In this document: positions 8,799 to 17,245 of the stretch, piece after piece
How positions within the stretch are numbered: position 1 is the first letter of the stretch
Layout of the letters: every line of letters starts with the position of its first letter
Virus record (IMG/VR): IMGVR_UViG_3300034198_013208
Span: 1 to 26,075 of that record
Length of the DNA: 26,075 nt
Source: a virus
Direction: 5' to 3' (one strand)
The notes under the pieces: model-generated
Databases searched by the model: none
What the model was told of the DNA's origin: nothing
Seen by the model: the letters and a program-made list of their open reading frames with translations, nothing else
Made by a program: the position numbers and the translations under genes

Positions 8799-8852
8799 TT
8801 ATTTTCTAGGTCTAGGTCTAGAACTTGGTTTAGGTTTCATAGAACATGCCAT
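8799..8852 (-). CDS. Candidate 17-aa Pro/Arg-rich basic micropeptide
   Basis: The ORF encodes MACSMKPKPSSRPRPRK and sits between the MCP stop (17 bp upstream) and a terminator hairpin (7 bp downstream). It is therefore the last cistron of the MCP transcript. The peptide has seven Lys/Arg and four Pro and no acidic residue. The RPRPRK tail could bind nucleic acid or the capsid interior, or act like a proline-rich antimicrobial peptide; none of these is shown. A second in-frame ATG would give 13 residues. It is too short for statistical support, so the case rests on position and composition. Confidence 0.4.
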   Translation of the reverse strand: MACSMKPKPSSRPRPRK

Positions 8853-8869
8853 GACTATAATGTTTTAAA

Positions 8870-10324
8870 TTAGTTACGAGATAAAATTAATTCTCCACAT
8901 TTAGTGATGTCATGGATATGGATACCACATGATTTTTCAACATGCATTTCATAGTAAGAACCAGAGTGTGCAGAAGAACCACCATTTTTAGGACCATAAG
9001 GACCATACATACCTTCAACATAAGTAAAGGCAAAACCATCTTTTTTACACATGATTTTGATGTTAGAGTTTTTAGCTTCTCCTGAGAAGTCTAAGAATGT
9101 AATTCTTTGTGACTCAATTGGGAAACCTGTAACTTCATCAATCTCAAAGTTAATCTCTCTATCATCATAAAGAGGATTGTGGATCAACTCAAGAGATGCA
9201 CCATTTGCCATGTTGTATTTTACAAATTGGTAACCTGCTTCAAGTGCATTAGTGTGTATTGTGCTAGTCACTTTGTTAGTGTAAACCTCAATATTTTTAA
9301 TGAAACCTGATTTGTTTTGCCAATCTTGGATAGCTCTGTGGAATTGTAACATTCCATACTCTCCTGTAAAACCTTTAACCTGTCTTCCTTGACCTGGTTT
9401 AACTCTTGAGTAGAATATATCTTGTAAGTACTCTTCAATTAACTTAGCAGTTAAGTGAGAATATCTGTGCTGATGTGAATCTTCTAATTGTTCTTGGATT
9501 CCAGGACCCATTCTTACTGGTCTACCATTAGCACCTAATACAGTATCAGCAGATCTTGAATACCAATATCCTCTTTCTACTTCTCTGTACCATTGTTGCC
9601 AATATTCAACTTCAGCATAACGCATCCATGAGTTGTGATAAGCACCTTTAGAATCCGGGATAGCTACAGCTAATACTTCAGTAGAAGCATAGTCAGTAAT
9701 TCTGTATTCTTTACGATATTTAGACATTCTGTTACGGAAAGCAATTGGTAAACTGAATACAGTTGAACCTGATTGCTCAGCAGCTTCTTCATATTGAGAG
9801 AATAATTTACCCCATTGTTGTCCTGGATTCAAATATTTAACAGGCATAAATGCTTGTGGATCATCTGAATTCATTCTTACAGTGTAAACTGTACCATCAC
9901 CATGTTTAACTCCTTGATTTTGGATTCTCACTTGGTATTTCTTGTTAGAAGTACCTGGCATGATAACATCTCCTGGTAAATACCAGTTTTCATCAAGTTT
10001 AATTTTAAAAGTTTTCTTAAATTTACCTGGAGTATTGTTACCAGATTCCATGTTTTCTACAACAACTAGAGGTCTAGTGTTTGCACCTTTCAATTCCCAT
10101 TCCCATTCTGTGTTACCAATAGTTTCTTCTGTTTTGGAATTACCCATTAACAAAGAAGACATTGGGTTGTCAGAATAATAATTCTGAGCTGAGAAAAGTT
10201 TGTCCATTTCTCCTAAAATACGGTGTGGTTTAGCAATCAGAGCAGCACCTAAGTGAGACTGCTCAGTCATGTTGGCATTCCACTCCATCTCTTTTACGAG
10301 AAGCTTGCTTCCTAATGTAGCCAT
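8870..10324 (-). CDS. Major capsid protein (484 aa)
   Basis: Size, soluble mixed alpha/beta composition and position directly after a scaffold-like gene, behind terminase and portal, fit an HK97-fold major capsid protein. Recognisable stretches include the N-terminal helix region, LFSAQNYYSDNPMSSLLMG, and NTEWEWELKGANTRPLVVVE, which I associate with MCPs of crAss-like and related Bacteroidota phages. Two others are DENWYLPGDVIMPGTSNKKY and the Gly-rich YVEGMYGPYGPKNGGSSAHS near the C-terminus. No propeptide cleavage site is evident. It carries slightly more GC-rich, better-spaced codons than its neighbours, as expected for the most abundant protein. The start is ATG at 10324 with an A-rich leader (TTAAAACAAA). 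Its transcript ends with the micropeptide and hairpin. Confidence 0.8.
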   Translation of the reverse strand: MATLGSKLLVKEMEWNANMTEQSHLGAALIAKPHRILGEMDKLFSAQNYYSDNPMSSLLMGNSKTEETIGNTEWEWELKGANTRPLVVVENMESGNNTPGKFKKTFKIKLDENWYLPGDVIMPGTSNKKYQVRIQNQGVKHGDGTVYTVRMNSDDPQAFMPVKYLNPGQQWGKLFSQYEEAAEQSGSTVFSLPIAFRNRMSKYRKEYRITDYASTEVLAVAIPDSKGAYHNSWMRYAEVEYWQQWYREVERGYWYSRSADTVLGANGRPVRMGPGIQEQLEDSHQHRYSHLTAKLIEEYLQDIFYSRVKPGQGRQVKGFTGEYGMLQFHRAIQDWQNKSGFIKNIEVYTNKVTSTIHTNALEAGYQFVKYNMANGASLELIHNPLYDDREINFEIDEVTGFPIESQRITFLDFSGEAKNSNIKIMCKKDGFAFTYVEGMYGPYGPKNGGSSAHSGSYYEMHVEKSCGIHIHDITKCGELILSRN

Positions 10325-10364
10325 TTTGTTTTAATTTAAAGTTAGTAATAATTGATTAAAAAAA

Positions 10365-11516
10365 TTAGTCTATCATATCCCAGATAGCCTTCTTATTGGG
10401 TTTTTGACCTCCCCCTGTATTTGAAACTCTTTGTGTTTTATCAACTCTTTGAACTTCATCTCTGATACCTCTTGCTGCTTGAGATTGTTTTTTTCTCTCA
10501 ATAGCACTAAAATCAAAGTCTGACTTCAAAAGTTTGGCAAGTAAAACAATCTTGTCTTTATCTGCCATGACCTTAAATAGGTCTGCTTGCATTTCACTTA
10601 CTACTCTGCCATCTTGTAATTCTACAGTTGGCTCTGAAATATAAGTTGGAAGTATTGTTTTATCTTGTTTAGAGATAGGTAATCCTCCCATTTCATCTAA
10701 GCTATTAATATGAGTAGTGATGTTAGTCTTATACTCTCTAGCTTGTTTTTTTCTGTATTCTAAAACTTCTTTTTGTCTTTGAACTTGACCTGCAGTTTCA
10801 GCTTCTTGTTCTGTTACAATTTTGTCAAAAGATTTTTTAGCTATACCTTCAAGTTTATCTTTTTCTTTTAGAAATTCAATCTGATCATCTATATACTCTT
10901 GGTCATAACCTTGATTTCTTAAATCCATAGTGACTGCAAGAACTTGTACATCTTCATTGCTGATATCACTGTTTTTATTAATACCTGAAGTAGCATGTTG
11001 AACCATCTTACCTAAAAGTTGTCCAACATCTCCTCCTTTAGAAGCAAACTTAATGAGTTGCTTTAGTTCATCAGGAAGATCTTTAATAGTTGCTTCAACT
11101 TCTGCTTCTACTGATTTTTCCCAACTATCTTCTAAAAGATTATCGGCATCATCATCAGAAAGCTCTTGACCTTCTTCTAATTCATAATCTACAAGACCTC
11201 TTTCTTTTAGAAAAGCTAATGTAGTTTTAGGACTTACTACTGAAGCAGGTTCTCCTTCTTTTGCAGGTTCTCCTTCATCATCTTCAGATGATACTTTAGA
11301 TACTCCAGAGAACTCTTTGAATTGTTCATCAATAAGTTCTTGTTCTTCTTTTGCTTTAGTTTGTTCTTCAGCTTTTTTAGCAGGGTCTACTACATCATCT
11401 TTTTCTACTGTAGTAACAACATCTTCTACTAAATTAGTTTCTCCGAAGAAATCATGTTGCTGTGAAGTATCTTCCCAGCCTGCAAATTGATCAATGGTTT
11501 TCTCTATTCCACTCAT
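10365..11516 (-). CDS. Putative capsid scaffolding protein (383 aa)
   Basis: This is a strongly charged, mostly helical protein. The first third is acidic and low-complexity (KKAEEQTKAKEEQELIDEQF, SSEDDEGEPAKEGEPA). The middle is coiled-coil-like, and the C-terminus is basic, ending GGGQKPNKKAIWDMID. Scaffolding proteins typically have acidic helical rods with a basic C-terminal capsid-binding segment. They are usually encoded immediately before the MCP, as here (40-bp gap). No protease motif is visible. A hairpin and a TAAATTTG box lie in the leader, so scaffold and MCP may share their own promoter. Confidence 0.65.
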   Translation of the reverse strand: MSGIEKTIDQFAGWEDTSQQHDFFGETNLVEDVVTTVEKDDVVDPAKKAEEQTKAKEEQELIDEQFKEFSGVSKVSSEDDEGEPAKEGEPASVVSPKTTLAFLKERGLVDYELEEGQELSDDDADNLLEDSWEKSVEAEVEATIKDLPDELKQLIKFASKGGDVGQLLGKMVQHATSGINKNSDISNEDVQVLAVTMDLRNQGYDQEYIDDQIEFLKEKDKLEGIAKKSFDKIVTEQEAETAGQVQRQKEVLEYRKKQAREYKTNITTHINSLDEMGGLPISKQDKTILPTYISEPTVELQDGRVVSEMQADLFKVMADKDKIVLLAKLLKSDFDFSAIERKKQSQAARGIRDEVQRVDKTQRVSNTGGGQKPNKKAIWDMID

Positions 11517-11524
11517 AATTGTGA

Positions 11525-11532
11525 CAAATTTA
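11525..11532 (-). promoter_or_regulatory. Candidate Bacteroidota -7 box before scaffold/MCP
   Basis: On the minus strand the sequence is TAAATTTG, matching TAnnTTTG, 8 bp before the scaffold ATG and downstream of a hairpin. No clear -33 TTTG lies at the expected distance. The short spacing would make the leader only a few bases, so this is tentative. Confidence 0.3.
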
Positions 11533-11550
11533 AGTTTAATTATTTAATAA

Positions 11551-11591
11551 ATTACATTTTAAAAATGAACTCTTCTCATTTAAAATGTAAT
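11551..11591 (-). terminator. AT-rich hairpin between portal and scaffold genes
   Basis: A perfect 13-bp inverted repeat pairs ATTACATTTTAAA (11551-11563) with its complement at 11579-11591 around a 15-nt loop, 5 bp after the portal stop on the minus strand. No long U tract follows, so it may be a partial terminator, a processing site or an mRNA-stability element that changes scaffold/MCP dosage relative to the portal. Confidence 0.5.
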
Positions 11592-11596
11592 AGCTT

Positions 11597-14014
11597 TTAT
11601 TTAGAAGTAGCTCCTTTTTGAGCTATCTCTTTTGCTTTAAGTTTATTCTTTTCTTTAGCATCTGCTATTTGAAAGTCTAAAGCTCTGTTCTCTTTTTGTA
11701 GAGTTGCTCTTTTAATTTCAGCATCTACTCCATGTTTTGCTACTTCAAGTACATCAGGAATTCCATCACTGTCTTGATCTTTATTAGGATCAAATCCCAT
11801 AGAAAGCATAGCTTGTTTTTGAATCTGAGTTTTTCTGTTTTCTTCTTCTTTTAGAATAATCATATCAGCTTCATGAGCCCACTGTTGTTTTTCATGTTCT
11901 TGTTGTCTAGCAGCAAGATCAGCTTGAGCTTTTTCTTGAGCTTGTTGTTGAGCTTGTAATCTAGATTCTCTAAGTTCTTCAGATACAAGTAAAGCTTCTT
12001 CAGCTTCTTGTATAGAATCTTGTTTAATAACTTTAAGAACATCAGACAATTCAATTTTTTGATTCTGCATTGCAGCATGTGCAAGTTGTTGTATAGTCTG
12101 TTTAATCTCTTCTGACATAGAAGAGTCTTCCATAAACAAACCTAATGTACTTTCATCAAGTAAGTTAATATCCATTTGCAACATCTCTGAAGACATATCA
12201 TCAAGAACATAAGTGATAGATTTTTTATCAGAAGTAGCATAAGCTACTTTAGCAATATCAAGAAGTCCTTGAAGTACATTTCTTTTAATACAGTTATGTA
12301 AGTCAAAGTATGGCTCCAGCATGTGTGAAGTCTGTACAAGGTTTTGTTGGTTATTTGTAACTCTTTCAGATACAGAAGTTTGTCCTAATACAGGATCTGT
12401 AATACCAACTGCCTTACCACATTTTTGTTCTAAGTAATCTGCAAGTTGAATATACTTCTGAATATCAGAAGCTAATGAAAGATCTAGAGTTTTAGCAATA
12501 GTATTAACATCACTTTGGTTCATCCCTTCTTCATCAGGATTGTACCACATAAAAGGAGTACTCTCAAAGAAATACTGCCATTTTTTAAGATCTATTCCAG
12601 AGTCAGTAGGAATAGCATTGATGTTCATTAATATTTTTTTACCTTTATCTGAAGCTAGGAGTAATTCTAATCTGTACATTACTATGTTATAATAGTATTG
12701 GTAAACTTTCATTCTATCCATTACAGATGTAGGTTGAGAGTTTACATTATCATATATAGCACCATAATAAGGTAAGTGACACTTATAGATATTATCAGGA
12801 TCTTTAAATTGTCCTGGTACAGGTCTTAGTTCTTTGTAAATTTGCATACCTATTTTATATCCTTCATAAACTTCAGGTATCCACTCCCAGGTAATTTTAA
12901 TATCTCCCATGTCTCTATTAAGTTTATGGTTTTCATCAACCATAAACTTAGTTTGAAGAACCCCATCTTCATCTATATAATCTAACCAACCTATTTTTCT
13001 AAGGCCTTTAAATACACAGTGAAGAACTCTAACAGCATTTTTATCTTCATAAGTAAGATACTCATCAAAATTAAAAAGATTATCATGGACTCTTTGAGTA
13101 ATGTGGTGATTATAGTTTCTCCAAAGAGTGTCTATTTCTTTATCATCTAAATCAAAAGTTTGTACAATTTGTGAAGGATGCATTCTGTATTCTGCTGCTG
13201 CCCACTCTCCTTGTTCAATATAATCAAGGTCAGAAGCTTTATCACAAGAAAATCTAACAGGATTTACAACTTTCATTGCAGGTTCTCCATTGATTATTCC
13301 TAACCAATATACTTCATAAGCAGAAATAAGTCCATGTTTCCAACCATTATTAAACTTTTTTCTTGCATCTAATTTTTTGATGAGGTAATTTAATAGTTGT
13401 TGACCTTGAACTTCAGAAGGATCTCTATGATCTCTTTTCATATAAGCTCTGACTTTATCTGGAGTCATTTGCTCTATTTCTGCTTGCATTTTAGCTTGCA
13501 TCTCTTGCATCTCTTGCTCAGTAAGTTCTCTACCTTTCATCTGAGCTTGATATTCTGCTTCTTTTTGTTGTTGTATAGGAGCCATTATAGAATTAACTAC
13601 AAAGTCTGTAATTCTCTTAGTTTCCTCTTCTATTTTTCTATTTGAAGCTTCTTTATTAGTAGCCATTACCCTGTACCCAAAAGGTCTTTTCATTTCCATA
13701 CCAATAAGAGCTTTTATTCTATAAGAACAAATATCTCTATTTACCATTTGAGCTGGCATCTCTCCTTGATCAGCTCCATAAGGAGTTGCTACATAAGCAA
13801 AATCAGATAAGTCAACAATGTTATTAAATAAGTCATAGTTAACCCTCATTCTTTTATACTCATTAACTCCTCCATATCCTATAGATAAGAAGTTAGCTTT
13901 AGTATCATACATGTCAATTTTTTCTCTATACCATAGAAAATTATTGTCTTCCTTTTCTTTTCTACTAAGTCTTTCAGTAGAATAGGATTTGGGTTGGGTA
14001 ACAGGTTGATTCAT
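11597..14014 (-). CDS. Portal protein with Ca2+-loop and helical C-terminal extension (805 aa)
   Basis: This large protein lies immediately downstream of the large terminase. The N-terminal part (NFLWYREKIDMYDTKANFLS, then MVNRDICSYRIKALIGMEMK RPFGYRV) and the long central domain fit portals of crAss-like and related Bacteroidota phages, which are about 750-850 residues. A Gln/Glu-rich coiled coil occupies about 145-175. The C-terminal 150 residues are another Gln/Glu-rich coiled coil, interrupted at about 746-754 by DQDSDGIPD. That is the DxDxDGxxD loop of thrombospondin-3/dockerin-type calcium sites. The portal forms the dodecameric DNA gate at the capsid vertex and docks the terminase. The start is ATG at 14014, 34 bp after the terminase stop. 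Confidence 0.85.
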   Translation of the reverse strand: MNQPVTQPKSYSTERLSRKEKEDNNFLWYREKIDMYDTKANFLSIGYGGVNEYKRMRVNYDLFNNIVDLSDFAYVATPYGADQGEMPAQMVNRDICSYRIKALIGMEMKRPFGYRVMATNKEASNRKIEEETKRITDFVVNSIMAPIQQQKEAEYQAQMKGRELTEQEMQEMQAKMQAEIEQMTPDKVRAYMKRDHRDPSEVQGQQLLNYLIKKLDARKKFNNGWKHGLISAYEVYWLGIINGEPAMKVVNPVRFSCDKASDLDYIEQGEWAAAEYRMHPSQIVQTFDLDDKEIDTLWRNYNHHITQRVHDNLFNFDEYLTYEDKNAVRVLHCVFKGLRKIGWLDYIDEDGVLQTKFMVDENHKLNRDMGDIKITWEWIPEVYEGYKIGMQIYKELRPVPGQFKDPDNIYKCHLPYYGAIYDNVNSQPTSVMDRMKVYQYYYNIVMYRLELLLASDKGKKILMNINAIPTDSGIDLKKWQYFFESTPFMWYNPDEEGMNQSDVNTIAKTLDLSLASDIQKYIQLADYLEQKCGKAVGITDPVLGQTSVSERVTNNQQNLVQTSHMLEPYFDLHNCIKRNVLQGLLDIAKVAYATSDKKSITYVLDDMSSEMLQMDINLLDESTLGLFMEDSSMSEEIKQTIQQLAHAAMQNQKIELSDVLKVIKQDSIQEAEEALLVSEELRESRLQAQQQAQEKAQADLAARQQEHEKQQWAHEADMIILKEEENRKTQIQKQAMLSMGFDPNKDQDSDGIPDVLEVAKHGVDAEIKRATLQKENRALDFQIADAKEKNKLKAKEIAQKGATSK

Positions 14015-14036
14015 TTTTCTTAAAGATAAGTATTTA

Positions 14037-14044
14037 CAAAAGTA
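14037..14044 (-). promoter_or_regulatory. Candidate Bacteroidota -7 box before portal
   Basis: The minus strand reads TACTTTTG (TAnnTTTG pattern), 22 bp upstream of the portal ATG. A TTGACA lies about 19 bp further upstream, inside the terminase 3' end. That spacing is close to the Bacteroidota -33/-7 arrangement. This is sequence resemblance only. Confidence 0.3.
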
Positions 14045-14048
14045 CTAA

Positions 14049-16247
14049 TTAATTTAATCTTCGTGTCAAGTTCTTAGTATTATTTTTAACATACATAGTG
14101 TCCATCATGGCTAATAGCTGTTTTGCTTTAGTGTTTCCTTTTGATTTAGATTCATATTCTTTTCCATGTAAATCTTCTTGGTCTTGAAACATAACTTGCA
14201 TAAGTGCCATGACCCTATCAAAGTTTCCTTTTCTATTATACCCTATTAATTCTTCTAAGAGTCCAATAGAATATATTTGATCTAATCCTCTAATTGGAAA
14301 ACCTTCTTCATCAAAATCAAGTGTTTCTAATAACCAAGATTTAATATACTTTTCACCTGCATCTTTAAGTTGGTCTATCATGTGGCATCCATAAAGTCTA
14401 TTAACTTTAGAGTTCTTCACATTTTTCTTTATAACTTCATCAGGTTGATAAGCTAGATAGTGTAATTGTTTCCTTCTTCTGAAATAATCCTTGACATGGG
14501 TTACCTCATTTTCATGCATAATAGTTGTGTTGTAAAGTTCAGCAAATAATCTACAAATGTAGTTTACATCATCTGCTTCTCCAGGTCTACCAACATATTC
14601 TGCTACAATTATTCTTTTAGTTCTATCCCCAATAATCACTGACTTGTAAACATAAACAGCAGCAAGAGATGTCCCTTGTGCTTGTCTATATGGGTCATAC
14701 CCAATTTTAAAAGCACCTCTTTGAGGAACTTCAGGTGGATACTCATAGATAACAGGACATCCTTCTAGTGAGGTGTTGTCTGGTTTTTGTCTGTAGATTA
14801 CATTAGCAGTACCATCTAAGATAGGTTCTGCTTTTACTTTCTTAGACTCATAATCATAAAATAGTTTAACAGGAGTACCCATTATCATGTGTAAATTCTT
14901 TGCTTTAACTATTTCAAGTTGTCTCTTTAATTCAAGTATAGGAAAGTTATTTGTGGAAACCATACCAAAGGCTTCAAATGGGCCCAATGGTTTTTCTTGC
15001 ATTCTCTTTTGAATATCAGCAGAAGTTGCACCATTATCAAGTAATACTTTTCTTTGAGCAAGTTCTAAAGACTTGGCTCCTTCTCTATCAGAGTTACCTT
15101 GTTCATCATAATAACCTTCCATATTCCAAGTAATAGGATGGAAGAAACCACACTTCATATCCTCAGAATCTTCATCCCAAATATTTTGAAAAGGTAACAT
15201 ACCAAACCTCAATGGGTTAGAATGCATTTCAGAATAATCTGCAGTACCACCTTCCATATCTCCTGATGTACCAAAGACAGTAATCATGCCTGTTTTAATT
15301 GCTCCTCCCATTACACAGTCTTGAGAAGCTGCATAAGAATCTTTAAGTAATCCAGGTGTACCAAAAGCTCCAGACTCTTCAAAGATTAAGTCTCTAGCAT
15401 CTTTACCCCTTGCAGCATCTGCATTATCTTTAAAAGTAAGAGCCATTATTTCAGACAAGAAACCTACTTCAATCTTAACCCCATTTCTATACTCAATAGT
15501 TGAAGCTTTAACGTGATCCATTTTATCTACAACATCCTTAGGATAAACCCAAGCTGTATTAGCATTAATAAAGTTGAGGTAGTTGGATGCCATTGTAAAG
15601 ATACCTTTAGGATAAAGGAATTTCTTTTCATAAGCAGCAAAGATAGTAAGTGCTTTAGGATAGCATAGATAATTCTTAACTGCAATAGCTGCATTCTTAT
15701 AGGAGTAACCCTTTCTTCTAGACTTACCTACAATAAGGTTATATCCTCCATTTAGATAATCTACTTCAATTTTAACTTCAAGTTGAAGTCCTTTGAACAA
15801 TTCTTCTAAAGCTTTCTTCTGTGCTTCAGCTTCAGGTAATGATTTAGCATGTACTTTGCAAGTTTCTTCAAACTCTGTTTGAACTCCTAGTCCATCTACT
15901 ACACCATTAAAGGCAATTTCTCTTGCCCAAAAGTAATTATAATCTCCATCCCAGAAATCTGGAAAGTCTGTAACTTTAGCTGATTTCTTTGCATTCATAT
16001 CCTCTACTTTAAGGATAGGACAGAAGTTTAAATAAAAATAATGGTCCCCAGTAATCTTTACACCACCTGAAGAGTAACCATTAATAATTCTATTTCTTTG
16101 TTCTTGCCAATAGGAAAACCAATCAGGAGAACCCCAAGGATCTAGACAGTAGGTATTATACCTTTGAAACTTCCTAGCTTCTTCTCTAAATACTTCTGTG
16201 TTTATCCAAATACCATCAGGGTTTCTAATTGCTCCTAATTGACTCAT
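14049..16247 (-). CDS. terL: Terminase large subunit (732 aa)
   Basis: This is the ATPase/nuclease motor that packages genomic DNA through the portal. A divergent Walker A is visible at about 173-183 (VGKSRRKGYSYK), preceded by a beta strand GGYNLIV. Walker B is at about 285-292 (RDLIFEES, with the catalytic acid pair EE). A coupling motif follows near 323-334 (TVFGTSGDMEGG). The RNase H-like nuclease domain begins around 513 with IGYDPYRQAQGTSLAAVYVY, with D518 as first metal ligand, and continues with MHENE near 578. An insertion lies between the N-terminal region and Walker A. The length fits the large terminases of crAss-like and related phages. No small terminase is recognised upstream. 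The start overlaps the preceding stop by 4 bp (ATGA). Confidence 0.92.
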   Translation of the reverse strand: MSQLGAIRNPDGIWINTEVFREEARKFQRYNTYCLDPWGSPDWFSYWQEQRNRIINGYSSGGVKITGDHYFYLNFCPILKVEDMNAKKSAKVTDFPDFWDGDYNYFWAREIAFNGVVDGLGVQTEFEETCKVHAKSLPEAEAQKKALEELFKGLQLEVKIEVDYLNGGYNLIVGKSRRKGYSYKNAAIAVKNYLCYPKALTIFAAYEKKFLYPKGIFTMASNYLNFINANTAWVYPKDVVDKMDHVKASTIEYRNGVKIEVGFLSEIMALTFKDNADAARGKDARDLIFEESGAFGTPGLLKDSYAASQDCVMGGAIKTGMITVFGTSGDMEGGTADYSEMHSNPLRFGMLPFQNIWDEDSEDMKCGFFHPITWNMEGYYDEQGNSDREGAKSLELAQRKVLLDNGATSADIQKRMQEKPLGPFEAFGMVSTNNFPILELKRQLEIVKAKNLHMIMGTPVKLFYDYESKKVKAEPILDGTANVIYRQKPDNTSLEGCPVIYEYPPEVPQRGAFKIGYDPYRQAQGTSLAAVYVYKSVIIGDRTKRIIVAEYVGRPGEADDVNYICRLFAELYNTTIMHENEVTHVKDYFRRRKQLHYLAYQPDEVIKKNVKNSKVNRLYGCHMIDQLKDAGEKYIKSWLLETLDFDEEGFPIRGLDQIYSIGLLEELIGYNRKGNFDRVMALMQVMFQDQEDLHGKEYESKSKGNTKAKQLLAMMDTMYVKNNTKNLTRRLN

Positions 16248-16525
16248 ATACTAAATAACTTAATTGTTTTAGGTAAAGAAAATAATCTTTTAGCTTTTCC
16301 TATTTGAGTAAATAACCCTTTTCTTTTTATAAACATAAAGTGGTAGTTACCTTCAATAGACCAAATTTCTATAGTGTAGTGTGTCTTAATTTTAAATAAA
16401 GGGCACACAGGTTGTGTAAATAAAGAAGAAGTTATTTCACACTCTTGCTCTTCTTTACAATTAGTGGTTCCATTTACCCATTTCCAAGATTTCCAACTAG
16501 TATAAATTTGTTTATGAGAATTCAT
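16244..16525 (-). CDS. Unknown small protein upstream of terminase (93 aa)
   Basis: I do not recognise this protein. It is basic, rich in Trp and aromatic residues, and has three Cys (TNCKEEQEC, VCPLFK). No membrane segment or signal peptide is clear. It is tightly packed, with a 1-base overlap (TAATG) with the ferritin-like gene and a 4-base overlap with terL, so translation is probably coupled. The position is where a small terminase subunit often lies. However, its composition lacks the expected helix-turn-helix or coiled-coil oligomerisation region, so I do not make that call. Confidence 0.55.
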   Translation of the reverse strand: MNSHKQIYTSWKSWKWVNGTTNCKEEQECEITSSLFTQPVCPLFKIKTHYTIEIWSIEGNYHFMFIKRKGLFTQIGKAKRLFSLPKTIKLFSI

Positions 16526-16959
16526 TATGTAGTAATGTTTTTGATTCTATACAATGTATGAGCAATAAGTTCTTGCATTGTATCAATCTGGTTTTGAATA
16601 AATGACTCTTTAATAGAAACTCTTTCTACTGAAATAGTATTGTAAAGTTCCTTAAAGTAAATTAAAGGATTAGTGATAACTTCTGACTCTTCTACTTCTT
16701 CAAGTACAAAACTGTCATCAATACCCATTGAAGTCTCAACATAAGTATCAACTAAATCTAAGACTGAATCATAAAAGATATTCATAGCATTATGAGTAGC
16801 AAAGGTTTTATCCTTTTGTCTCAAATGAGTTAAGTGAGCATCAGTTCTTGCTTTAAGTAATAAAGCAGGAATAGTCCCTCTTGTACCTTTTGCTTCAGCA
16901 GAAACAGTCTCTTCTGTGTAATCATCATCATCTAACATAGATGCTAAGTTCTTTGCCAT
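16525..16959 (-). CDS. Ferritin/Dps-like helical protein, DUF5856-type (144 aa)
   Basis: The mostly helical protein contains ALLLKARTDAHLTHLRQKDK, TFATHNAMNIFYDSVLDLVDTYVE and a long C-terminal helix pair. This layout, with histidines on the first helix (DAHLTHLRQ), another helix bearing HNAMNIFYDSVLDLVD, and an acidic linker, resembles the phage DUF5856 family predicted to adopt a ferritin/Dps-like four-helix bundle. The recalled pattern is from memory and the assignment is moderate. Whether it binds metal or DNA cannot be told. It lies 18 bp after the 73-aa gene and one base overlaps the 93-aa gene. Confidence 0.55.
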   Translation of the reverse strand: MAKNLASMLDDDDYTEETVSAEAKGTRGTIPALLLKARTDAHLTHLRQKDKTFATHNAMNIFYDSVLDLVDTYVETSMGIDDSFVLEEVEESEVITNPLIYFKELYNTISVERVSIKESFIQNQIDTMQELIAHTLYRIKNITT

Positions 16960-16976
16960 ATTTTCTAAAGGTTAAA

Positions 16977-17198
16977 TTAGTCTAATAAGTTTGTAAAAAA
17001 TCCTTTCTCAGTAAGATCTTCAGGATTTTTCTTTGCTCTTTCATGAGCTTTGTTGATTTCATCTTGGGTGAAAAGAATACATCTTTCATTAGACCCATCT
17101 TCATCTTCTACTTGCACTGCAATATAAGATAAAGCTGAACCAAACTTTCTGTCTGTATTATCAACCTCAATTAATCTGCCTTTTACTACTCTTGCCAT
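16977..17198 (-). CDS. Unknown small acidic/basic protein (73 aa)
   Basis: The start is MARVVKGRLIEVDNTDRKFG, and the next stretch SALSYIAVQVEDEDGSNERC looks like paired beta strands, followed by a charged helix (DEINKAHERAKKN). The N-terminal half could be a small barrel (OB- or SH3-like), but no family is recognised. It stands in the leftward late operon with an A-rich leader (TTAAAATTTAAAATT) and no Shine-Dalgarno sequence. Confidence 0.6.
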   Translation of the reverse strand: MARVVKGRLIEVDNTDRKFGSALSYIAVQVEDEDGSNERCILFTQDEINKAHERAKKNPEDLTEKGFFTNLLD

Positions 17199-17245
17199 AA
17201 TTTTAAATTTTAAGTTGTTAAATAATAAAGTGTAAAGATAGTTAT

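Noticed and set aside
11860-12084. 74-residue Lys/Leu-rich frame inside the portal gene
   Set aside because: A same-strand shadow of the coiled-coil coding region with no leader and low complexity.
13397-13645. Plus-strand frame rich in Leu, Ser and Phe inside the portal gene
   Set aside because: It is antisense to a Gln/Glu/Lys-rich coiled coil, whose complement always looks Leu/Phe/Ser-rich.
16244-16525. Small terminase subunit
   Set aside because: Position fits, but the Trp/Cys-rich sequence shows neither a helix-turn-helix nor an oligomerisation helix.
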